In this document: positions 32,304-39,800 of the stretch, piece after piece
Position numbering within the stretch: the first letter of the stretch is position 1
Layout of the letters: each line of letters starts with the position of its first letter
Source of the DNA: Chara braunii
Taxonomy: Eukaryota; Streptophyta; Charophyceae; Charales; Characeae
Direction of reading: 5' to 3'
Assembly: GCA_003427395.1 (NCBI GenBank)
Contig: BFEA01000087.1
Location: 296,798-336,597 of the forward strand
Length of the DNA stretch: 39,800 nucleotides
Notes under the pieces: model-generated
Database searches by the model: none
What the model saw: only the letters and a program-made list of their open reading frames with translations
Told to the model about the DNA's origin: nothing
Program-made: the position numbers and the translations under genes

Positions 32304-32668
32304 TGCTATCTCACCGGACTTGTACTGCAATCGCACTGCGGTTTAGTCCACCACTTGCCTCACCACTTGCCCACTTGCCCACTTGCCGACCTTTTTTTTT
32401 TTTCAGCTAAGACTTCTGGAACTCGATAAGACTTCTATCCTATAGGTCTACAGCTGTCTCTTATACACATCTAGATGTGTATAAGAGACAGCTGCTATCT
32501 CACCGGACTTGTACTGCAATCGCACTGCGGTTTAGTCCACCACTTGCCTCACCACTTGCCCACTTGCCCACTTGCCGACCTTTTTTTTTTTTTTTTTTTT
32601 TTTTTTATAAAAGGACTACAACTAAGACTTCTGGAACTCGCTAAGACTTCTATCCTACAGGTCTACAG
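32304..32668. other. false duplication around a library adapter
   Basis: The block starting CTGCTATCTCACCGGACTTG at about 32304 recurs at 32492. Both run through CCACTTGCCCACTTGCCGACC, a T-run, and GACTTCTGGAACTCG ... AGGTCTACAG. They differ in T-run length and a few bases. The two copies are separated only by the adapter at 32454-32491. One copy is almost surely an artefact of mate-pair library chemistry. Confidence 0.85.
32454..32491. other. Nextera mate-pair junction adapter (contaminant)
   Basis: 38 bp, CTGTCTCTTATACACATCT followed directly by its reverse complement AGATGTGTATAAGAGACAG. These are the two transposon mosaic ends in the circularised mate-pair junction form. It is not biological sequence. 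Confidence 0.97.
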
Positions 32669-32724
32669 CTCAAACCCCTGCTACCTACGGACCTATGAGA
32701 GCCTATCAACTGCTTACGAATACA

Positions 32725-32800
32725 CAGGTCACCGGTTCAAATCTTGGGGTGTACACGAGTACTGTACACAGATAGGGCAAGGTCTAGGGATCGAACCCTG
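32725..32800. repeat. possible tRNA-derived SINE fragments
   Basis: GGTTCAAATC (32733, plus) and GGGTTCGATCCC (complement about 32785-32796) are both close to the pol III B box GGTTCGANTCC. No convincing A box at the usual distance. It lies just past the stop of the gypsy pol, so it may be a SINE insertion in the element's 3' region. Confidence 0.3.
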
Positions 32801-32879
32801 GGATCTGTGTCTGCTACTGCAAAGAGGTGAAAACCGTTTCACTCCCACCGTCCTAAATTCGTGGTCCTCCGAGAATATT

Positions 32880-33105
32880 TCAGTCCAAGGCGGGACCTTT
32901 ACCCTTCTTGTCACGCTCATAGGCTCTGACTATGTCGGGAGCTGTTTCTAGAAGTTCTCTCCTTGTAAACCAGCGGTCGTCTTCCGGTTCCTAATAAGCA
33001 AACCGGACCTTATACTGTTTCCGGGGACGACCTCTACCTCCTGTTCGGAACACATCCTCATCTGCAATGCCGTCAATGTCATAACTTCCATCCATATCCG
33101 GGGGG
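32880..33105 (-). pseudogene. gypsy pol C-terminal chromodomain-like tail, one stop
   Basis: Minus strand: PPDMDGSYDIDGIADEDVF, RGRPRKQYKVRFAY, stop (TAG, complement 32991-32993), EPEDDRWFTRRELLETAPDI, VRAYERD, ending TGA at 32880-32882. The K-V-R-F ... E-x-x-W-x-x-x-x-L ... A-x-x-V-x-x-Y pattern is that of the chromodomain at the end of chromovirus integrases, which steers integration towards marked chromatin. It is out of frame with the integrase C-terminus upstream; the shift falls at the six-base G run (33100-33105, C on the coding strand). Confidence 0.6.
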
Positions 33106-34175
33106 ATCATGGATCTTCTTGAAGGGAACTGTTGGCTTGTGACACACGACAACAACTTTTGAAGCATGAAACACAGGGTATGTGTGGAGGTGTGCTGGGA
33201 TCTCTATGGTGTAGGACGTCCCATCCTCTCTGCCCTTGACTTCTTGAACCGGCCACGGTCCTCTATATGCAGGCAACAACTTCTGCAAGATGTGCTCCCC
33301 AGGTGCAAACTCTTTAGACTTGACCTTGACAAAATTGCCAACCTGAAATTGTGATGGGTGACGATGCTTATTGGCCTGTTCTATCATTCTGTGCAGGACC
33401 TTCCTGAGGTTTTCAACAACAGTTGCTAGTTCTTTCTCGTGTTGTACCGCGAACTCCCTAGTACCGGGCGGTAGCCTGTGAATCTGATCCCGGTTCAGTC
33501 CTTCGAATGACCTGCGCGGTCTAAAGGACTTGTGCAGCTCGTTGGGAGTGCGACAGGTGGATAGATGCATGTTGGTATATCTTGTTCATCTGTTCTGTCT
33601 GACCGTTGGTCTCTGGATGACGGCCAAATGACATCAACAACTTTGACCCGTAAACTCTCATGAGTTCTTGCCAGTTCTGACTGGTGAAACGACTATCTCT
33701 ATTGCTAATGATTGACAATGGGATTCCATTTTCACTAACCCAATGATAAAAAAACTTCTGAATAACTAATTTTGTACGTGTCTCTGCGGCCAAAGGAACA
33801 AAAACGACATACTTGCTAAATCGGTCAACTATGACCATGACTTGGCTCTTACCGTGTCTGCTCTTGACTTGAGTATCCATAAAGTCTATGGACACTGAGT
33901 CTCCTAGCTGATCAGGAATAGGCAGCGGTCTGAGAAGACCTAGGGGCGCGCGTGTAGTGGTCTTATTCCTCTGGCACACTTGACAACTGCGAACATACTC
34001 TATGCAGTCATTCTTAATCCCTGGCCAGGTGTACGCACGCATCAGATTGGCTAATGTCTTTTGTCAACCAAAGTGTCCCTTTGTGTCATGGCATTCCCCC
34101 AGGATCAGACTGCGGACTTCTTCACTATTAGGAACACATAGGCAGTCAAATACATCTGTCTTCTCAAATAGTTAT
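33079..34175 (-). pseudogene. gypsy integrase (zinc finger, DDE core, GPY domain), disrupted
   Basis: Read downward: an HHCC zinc finger (GECHDTKGHF ... RSCQVCQRNK) with two in-frame stops around it; the core with Asp in VSIDFMD; IISNRDSRF, where the family has S-D-R-D, so the second catalytic Asp is Asn (complement 33711-33713); the Glu in HPETNGQTE. A frameshift at about 33545 leads to 33079-33570, which has the linker RRSFEGLNRDQIHRL and the GPY/F domain (LLPAYRGPWPVQEVKG, PVFHASKV). Integrase inserts the retroelement cDNA. This copy cannot make an active enzyme: Asn at a catalytic site, stops, and a frameshift. Confidence 0.85.
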
Positions 34176-34775
34176 CCTTCTGTAGTGCAATAGTGTGGTT
34201 CGGTCTCTAGGACCTCCTTAACTCTCTTGAGGAGGTCACTATAGATAGGGTCCTGCGCATACGCTTGCTTTACTTTTTCCTGTAGGTCTCTCCCTATATC
34301 CAGATAGTGAACTATGACTCCAAAATAGTATGATCTCCTACTCAGAGCATCCGCAACTACGTTGTATTTGCCCTTCACTGGCTTGAGCTCAAAGTCATAC
34401 TGGTCTATTTCAGCGGTCCACCTAGTTAGCTTAGGTATCATCTTGGCCTGGGTCTTTAACCATCTAAGAGTGTCGTGGTCTGAGTATACTTTGAAATGCC
34501 CCCCAAACAGATAATGCTTCCAATGCTCTAAAGCCTGCCTGAGAGCATAGAGTTCTCTCTCGTACGTCGAGGTAACAACCTTCTCTGAGGGCATCCTCGC
34601 TGACATGAACTCTACGGGTCTATAGCCATTGCTGTCGTCTTGTTGCAACACGACGCCTATACCATATTGACTTGCGTCTGTGGTGACGACAAATGGCAAA
34701 GACGGATCAACTACTTTGAGGACATGCTACTCTATTAACGCGCGTTTCAGTCTCTTTAGCGCAGACGTACAATCC
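34172..34775 (-). pseudogene. gypsy RNase H domain
   Basis: Continues from reverse transcriptase after a frameshift near 34770: SALKRLKRALIE, stop, HVLKVVDPSLPFVV, then the RNase H core PFVVTTDASQYGIGVVLQ (first Asp), STYERELYALRQALEHWKHY (Glu), FKVYSDHDTLRWL (Asp) and NVVADALSRR at the end. All three catalytic acidic residues are present. It degrades RNA in the RNA-DNA hybrid. The frame 34172-34699 is open; a stop separates it from the integrase zinc finger. Confidence 0.9.
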
Positions 34776-35405
34776 TGTCCCATTGCCAGATTGCCTCTTT
34801 CTTAAGCAACCTGCGCAAGGGAGCGGCGATAGTAGAAAAGTTCCTCACAAACTTCCTATAGTAGTTAGCTAGGCCCAGGAACGACCGCAACTCTGTCAAT
34901 GTGTGGGGCGTCGGCCAATGTCTAATTGTCGCTATCTTACTGTCCTCTAGCTTAATGCCATCTCCATCTAGTACGTGGCCCAAGTACAGGACTTGCGTCT
35001 TGGCCCACTCGCACTTCTTCGCGTTGATCTTGAAGTTAGCCTCTTTAAGCTTCTCCAAGACCTGCCTCGAATGACCCTGATGCTCTTGGGGGGTCTTACT
35101 GGACACTAATATATCATCTAAGTAGACTACTACAAACTTATCTAGCCATGGTCTGAACAAATCATTCATACAGCGCTGAAAGGTGGCTGGCGCGTTGGTC
35201 AGTCTAAAGGGCATCACTATGAACTCATAGTGCCTATATCTAGTCCGGAACGCAGTCTTGTACTGATCATCATGATGGACCTCTATCTGATGATAACCAG
35301 ACTTCAGATCTATCTTCGAAAAATACTTACAACCCTGCACCTGATCTAGAAGATCGTCTATCATGGGCAGCGGCTCAACATTCTTCACATTAATCGCATT
35401 TAAAC
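34756..35405 (-). pseudogene. gypsy reverse transcriptase, core part
   Basis: Downstream of the MITE: NAINVKNVEPLPMIDDLLDQ, YFSKIDLKSGYHQIEV, FIVMPFRLTNAPATFQRCMN, then the catalytic VVVYLDDILVSS (YLDD), LGHVLDGDGIK and LGLANYYRKFVRNFSTIAAP. These are fingers-palm motifs 3 to 7 in order, uninterrupted by stops within the frame. It was joined to RGLN upstream (frame at 35685) before the MITE inserted. Confidence 0.93.
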
Positions 35406-35684
35406 CTAGGCTACCAGAGTGGCCCGGGGTCATTCGCCCGACCTGGCCTAAAAAATTAAAAAAATTAAAAATAAAAACAATATTTTCTAACTTTTTTTTT
35501 TTTTTTTTAATTGGTAAAGAATATCGATGTGACCCTGAGGCAAAAGTTGTTCAGTTTATTTTTCTGCATAACATAGTTTTTTTGTTTTTGGATTTTTTGG
35601 GTTTTTTTTTTTTTTTTTTTTTTGGCTGGGAGTCCTTGCACGGGCTGGTCACTCGGGACCCGGGCGGCCCGGCTGGTAGCCTAG
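35406..35684. mobile_element. MITE-like element, copy B (279 bp), inside the reverse transcriptase
   Basis: Ends CTAGGCTACCAG and CTGGTAGCCTAG are perfect 12-bp inverted repeats. Target duplication ATTTAAAC at 35398-35405 and 35685-35692 (9 bp if ATTTAAACC is allowed). Same family as copy A, opposite orientation. Removing it together with one duplication restores the reading frame across R-G-L-N/A-I-N-V, which proves a true insertion into a once continuous gene. Confidence 0.93.
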
Positions 35685-36818
35685 ATTTAAACCCCTGTAG
35701 TCTATACACATTCTCAACTCTCCTTCCTTTTTGGGGACAAACAGGACAGGTGCTCCGAAAGGAGACAAACTGGGCCTGATCCAACCTTTCTCGAAGAGCT
35801 CGTCCAATTGCTTACGTAGCTCCTCTAACTCTCTAGGGGACATCCTGTAGACTGCTTTCTTAGGAGTCCTACTGCCAGGCTCTATCTCTATCCTGTGCTG
35901 GATGGGTCGCGACACTATTCCTGTCGACGACTCAGTCAAGTCCTTGAACTCCTCCAACAGCTTGGCAATGGTTGGATCTGTGAAACTATCCTCTTTCTTG
36001 CTCTCAGTGAAAGGTTTTACATACACTACAAAGACCTGGTCCTCTAACTGCTCCTTTTTCACTAGTCGCGCGAACGCGGGAGCACTAAGACAGCAATGTG
36101 CCAGAGTGTTGTCTACACCTGACACATGAAACATGCGGACAATCTTAACGTCGCCTGACGGACTAGGGAGCCTACACTCATGTTCTCTCAAATGGAGTGT
36201 GGCCCCTGCTGCTTCTCCCCAATCCATTCCTAACACCATGTCGAAAGGAAGGTCATCCTGTACGAGGAGAGTTAGGGAATGGAAAACTTTCTTTACCTTC
36301 CCATCCTTCTCTAGGCGAAAGTACGCTTGGACTCCTTCTACGTAGTCCTCAACTCGCATTGTGCGGTTGTCTGCGAGGACACTGACTATGGGGTCTGCTA
36401 ACTGTTGGACTTTTAATCCTAGCCTTAACTTTTTCAGCGCTCTGCGGCTAGTATAACTACGGGTAGCTCCTGAGTCTATGAGGGCCCCTACTCTGCTTCT
36501 AAACACTTGTACATCTACAAAAATCACCTGTCCCTTACTCTCCTTCTTAATTTTGGCCCATGCTGGCATCCTCTCCTTCAGCTCTTCTGCCACACGTGTG
36601 AGGGACGTGCCTAGAGAGATGCTAACACAAGCAGTCTCTGGACAGCTAGCTAGACACGGGCCTGCAACCTCTGCCATAGGCTCATGTGGGTTGGGAGTGT
36701 CCTGTTCGCGCGCGCTCACTTCTCCACATGGTCTGGAAGTAGGGGCAGTTGCGACCCCTACTGGCGGCTGGCTTTTGACTGTTGAGCAGCCCATCGAGCC
36801 TGTCTGTACTATGGACAA
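35685..36818 (-). pseudogene. gypsy aspartic protease and start of reverse transcriptase
   Basis: One open frame of about 375 codons up to the MITE. The N-terminal part is variable. Protease motif GALIDSGATRSYTS (Asp-Ser-Gly) lies at about residue 112, with FDMVLGMDWGEAAGATLHL later. Then a linker, QHRIEIEPGSRTPKKAVYRM, LDELFEKGWIRPSLSPFGAP, VLFVPKKEGELRMCIDYRGL, which are reverse-transcriptase motifs 1-2. The protease cuts the gag-pol polyprotein. The frame is intact here, so this segment was the last to decay or simply escaped. It begins in the same frame that passes the zinc knuckle of gag with only one stop between. Confidence 0.92.
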
Positions 36819-38727
36819 AATTTAATTACGTGGGCCGGGTCACCACAAAATACGCACTGACCCAAGTTCACGCGTTCCTGCCATACGCGTTGGTCCAAGC
36901 CCAAGTCTTCCTAAGACCCGCCTTATGGCAAGCCTGGGTGCCATCCTCCTTGAGGTGACCTTCCACCTCGCTGTGGGGACCGACAAGAACTTTGGCGATT
37001 TGGCGGGGGACCTTGACCCCTACCTCCCACTTGGCGGTTCCCTTGTCCGCCAACCCCCTGTGCGCCCGGTCCTCGGCCTCCCATGGCCTGGCCCCTTTGG
37101 CCCTGACCTCCTCCTCTACTCTGTGGCCTCCTTGCAGCCGCGACAGCAGCATAGGACCTCCCCTGCCCCACGCTACTGTCCTCTTCCTCGAGGCCTCACT
37201 CAATCTGAGTGTATGGGATGTCGTTTGTACCACCTTCCTCTAAAGTAAGGATCATGTGATCCTTGGCCCTCACCTGGCCTGAGATGGTACGGCCTTTCCA
37301 CCCTTACCCCTTATCCAGGTCCTTATGCTTGAAAGTGGCAACTGGCATGAACTTTGACTTATACAGGACCACTTCCCTACTCAATGCATCATACGTGATG
37401 CCGGCCTGTTGAGACTTGTCAAAGAAATGCCCACGCATGGCATGGCACGATAAAATAACTGGACCAATTGGGTCTCAGTGACCCCATGGTCTGGGACGAC
37501 TACCAAGTCATCCACAACGCCCTTGAGTGCTCTCGCACTCCTCCACTGTCGCGAGTGGATCGTCTGTAACTTGTCAGAGGTTCTAACGCCTCTCCTTGGG
37601 TCAACGAATCTCTCCCTCAAACTTTGAAGAATTGAGGAAGGGTGGTGATCTTGGAATATGCAACCAATGCATGTCGTTTTCACAACCGGCTGCGCGCACA
37701 AGGGACGTGGCGAAACTGGCCGCTTCAGCTTTGAGGGCCTGGAAAGCTACGAGGACTTGCTTCTCTGTCAGGATATGCTGTAAGTACACATTACTGTTGA
37801 CACTGGCCTCCCAGTTGTCAAAGTTCTCCTCCTTTCCCCCGTATGCATCTGGGAACTTGAGCTTTACAGGCTCTTTACGAAGTCTGGCCTCGCCCTCTAC
37901 AGCGACTATCGCTTTGGCACCTTCAATGACACCTTCGCAGAACTTTCCTACCTTGTTTTTCAACTTCCTAACTTCTCCCCTAACGTGGGTAACCATATCG
38001 CGCGCAAAGTCCCTAAACCCCGATCGCATGGCACTCAGGGCTACCTCTTGACTCCAACTAGCTTGGCGCTCCTCCATCCACGTTGCGCTTAGCACCTCCA
38101 GGTACTCCAACCCCTTGTCCCATTTGGCCTTGTCGTCTGCCTGGGCCTCCACTTCCTGCCTACAGTCCCTCACCCGGGCCTTTGCCACCTCTGCGGTCAG
38201 CCTAGTGACTTCCTCCCTCCTTCTCTTCTTCTCCCTGTTCATTCTCCATTTCCATTCCAACTTCTGCTCCTCCTCTCGTTCTCGTCGTTCCATGGGGTCC
38301 TCCATTGCCATTAGCTCTCTGGCTAACGCCTCTCTCTCATCCTGAGGCACATACGACTCCGCCTCCTCGTCTTTCCCCAATGATAAGTTAGCGACCCACT
38401 CACTTATCTTTTTCTCTATCTCTGCGTCTTCATCCTTTTTCGTGTCACTGCTCCCCTCTCTACTCTCAATACGCATCCTTTCTTTTGCTTCTTCTGCTGC
38501 TGCTTCTTCTTCAGCAACCTTTCTCCTCTCTTCCTCCTCCTGCTGAACCCTCTTTATCTCCTCCTCCAACTTCTTCATCTTTGCCGCCTGTTCCTCTGCG
38601 ATTGCCTTTAGCTTCGCCTGCTTCTCAAGATCCTTCCTCTTTTTGTTTTCTCTCACTAGGGCAGCGATCTTCTCTTGTTGCTCCTGGTGTAGGGGCTAGT
38701 GCTCTTCCCACTACGGGTCTCAACCAT
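36809..38727 (-). pseudogene. gypsy gag (coiled coil, capsid, zinc knuckle), frameshifted
   Basis: Starts at ATG complement 38725-38727 (MVETRSGKSTSPYT), shifts frame at about 38690, then a 351-codon frame of Glu/Lys coiled coil (38656-38000) and capsid-like sequence (LKFPDAYGGKEENFDNWEAS, LTEKQVLVAFQALKAEA). Shift at about 37665 into LRERFVDPRRGVRTSDK ... VVVPDHGVTETQLVQLFYRA. Shift near 37440 into FFDKSQQAGITYDALSREVV, one stop, GRTISGQVRAKDHMILTLEE. The end has a CCHC zinc knuckle, CVFCGDPAHVIKFC (complement 36815-36856), and a stop (TAG 36809-36811). Full set of gag parts, but at least three frameshifts. Confidence 0.85.
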
Positions 38728-39332
38728 GGTGTCAGACACTGTCAGTGCACAACCAGATTAACGGTTCCAAACCTCACCACGTAGATTCTAACACCTGACT
38801 GACAAACCTATTGACTCAATCTAAAACTCACAGAACCCTGACAGGGATCCTGCCAACTAGGATCTCTAGCCTAGACCTACACTATGGCTGTCACTACTAG
38901 ACCTGTTGCTGATCAGGAGGCATTTAAGGAGATCCCCGAACTTCTCAAGAATTATTTAACGTCGTAGACACGACGACGCGATCAGCAGGTCTCTCAACAC
39001 TTAGACGACCTGTTGTTCAGCCCACAGCTCGGATTTTGGGCCTACCGTGCCACACCGAGCAGCCTGCCGGTCAGTACCGGTCCTTGGGAGGATTCGCGTC
39101 CTCCGGGACAGTCGAGTCGTCAGACACATTCTTTAGCCCTACTCAGCCCGTGTGGGTTTGGTCAACAAGGCCCTATCCTTCATCCACAGGGTACTATCAC
39201 CTAGGACAGAAGAGACTCAATGCAGAAAGAAGAGACAGACAGACTGGACTCAGCAAGTACCACAGGGGGTGTGCACATCCATAGGGCGAGGGGTAGGTTG
39301 AAGGCTTGGCGAGATTTTACCGGCTACTGCTT
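38728..39332. other. upstream leader of the gypsy element, LTR not delimited
   Basis: No open frame of interest and no match to the usual tRNA-Met primer site on the minus strand. No counterpart of this sequence was found on the other side of pol, so LTRs are not demonstrated in the window. Confidence 0.3.
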
Positions 39333-39428
39333 GGTCAACGCCTTGGTCAACGCCGGTCAACGCTGCGGTCAACGCTGCGGTCAACTCCCGGTCAACTCCG
39401 GTCATTTCTCCCGGTCAACCCTTCGGTC
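39333..39428. repeat. GGTCAAC minisatellite (W-box-like cluster)
   Basis: Seven GGTCAAC plus one GGTCAT and one GGTCAG at 10-13 bp spacing. On the minus strand each reads GTTGACC, containing TTGAC, the core of the WRKY-factor W box. It lies upstream of the minus-strand gypsy gag, where its LTR promoter would be. Confidence 0.75.
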
Positions 39429-39730
39429 AGCTATGGCTGCCGGCTTCTCCTTCCCTCACCAACCTTCCTCTTCCTTTCACCTTCCTCGCCTCCTTTCACC
39501 CTGTTGTCTTCTTTCTCTTTCTCTTTTTTTTTTTTTTTTTTTTTTGTTCACCTCTTCTTCTTGCTCTCCTCGGCTATGGCTTCCTCACCCTGCTCGGTCT
39601 CTCCCCCTCTGTCCTCTCGCTCTCCCTTCTTCGTCACTCCGTGGTCAAGCTCCGCGGCTATGGCCGCAATCTTCTTCTTCGTGGACTGCGCGACAACTTC
39701 ACAGGTACGTAACAGCCAAACTTGTATCAC

Positions 39731-39733
<3 letters not shown>

Positions 39734-39800
<67 letters not shown>
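39734..39800. repeat. (CT)n microsatellite at window end
   Basis: Uninterrupted CT dinucleotides from about 39734 to the window edge, after pyrimidine-rich sequence with a T-run at 39527-39545. Confidence 0.95.

Noticed and set aside
32475-32951. 158-codon plus-strand open frame
   Set aside because: Begins in the mate-pair adapter and is antisense to the gypsy pol end.

Overview
The window is nuclear DNA of a streptophyte (green plant lineage). The signs are: a primer-binding site complementary to plant initiator-Met tRNA, a Ty3/gypsy polyprotein with a C-terminal chromodomain-like tail, large AT/GC swings, many non-autonomous inverted-repeat elements, and almost no intact gene. The style of the repeats and gag proteins recalls the charophyte alga Chara, but that is memory-based inference. 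Nearly every coding region is broken by stops and frameshifts, so this is a transposon graveyard. No intact host gene, rRNA, tRNA or CRISPR array was found.

Layout. 1-419 (-): start of a retroelement gag. About 1.8-3.74 kb (+): a short LTR end, PBS, leader and a gag cut off at about 3.74 kb. 3.74-5.64 kb: tandem array of GATC-centred hairpin repeats. 5.7-13.0 kb (+): a decayed gene or gene pair with a basic disordered N-terminus, a ParB/Srx-like segment, an N4/N6 DNA-methyltransferase-like domain, an acidic GA-encoded stretch, an exon behind a good 3' splice site, and a clear Ulp1-type cysteine protease. 13.56-14.28 kb: a second array of the same hairpin architecture. 14.34-15.2 kb (+): another gag remnant. 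15.2-19.6 kb: unrecognised, with scattered hairpins and a 21-bp minisatellite. 19.59-20.60 kb: a 1-kb element with 27-bp terminal inverted repeats and a sequencing gap. 20.9-22.8 kb: hairpin arrays with a conserved loop. 23.1-24.4 kb: AT microsatellites, then a GC-rich hairpin-dense segment. 25.49-25.76 kb: a MITE with a perfect 8-bp target duplication. 26-29.6 kb: low-complexity and duplicated AT-rich DNA. 29.68-31.33 kb: an inverted-repeat transposon, perhaps Harbinger-related. 32.45 kb: a library junction adapter left in the assembly. 32.88-38.73 kb (-): a nearly full-length but dead gypsy gag-pol, split by a second copy of the MITE. 39.3-39.8 kb: GGTCAAC minisatellite and CT microsatellite.

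Most interesting unit. The ParB-like + methyltransferase-like + Ulp1 region lies between two arrays of related hairpins, in an arrangement that could be a large DNA transposon with subterminal repeats. ParB-methyltransferase fusions are familiar in phages and bacterial mobile elements; finding one with a eukaryotic Ulp1 protease and hairpin arrays would be new. The hairpins keep base-pairing arms while their arm sequences change, which suggests that the structure itself matters. All domain calls were made by eye and need profile searches.
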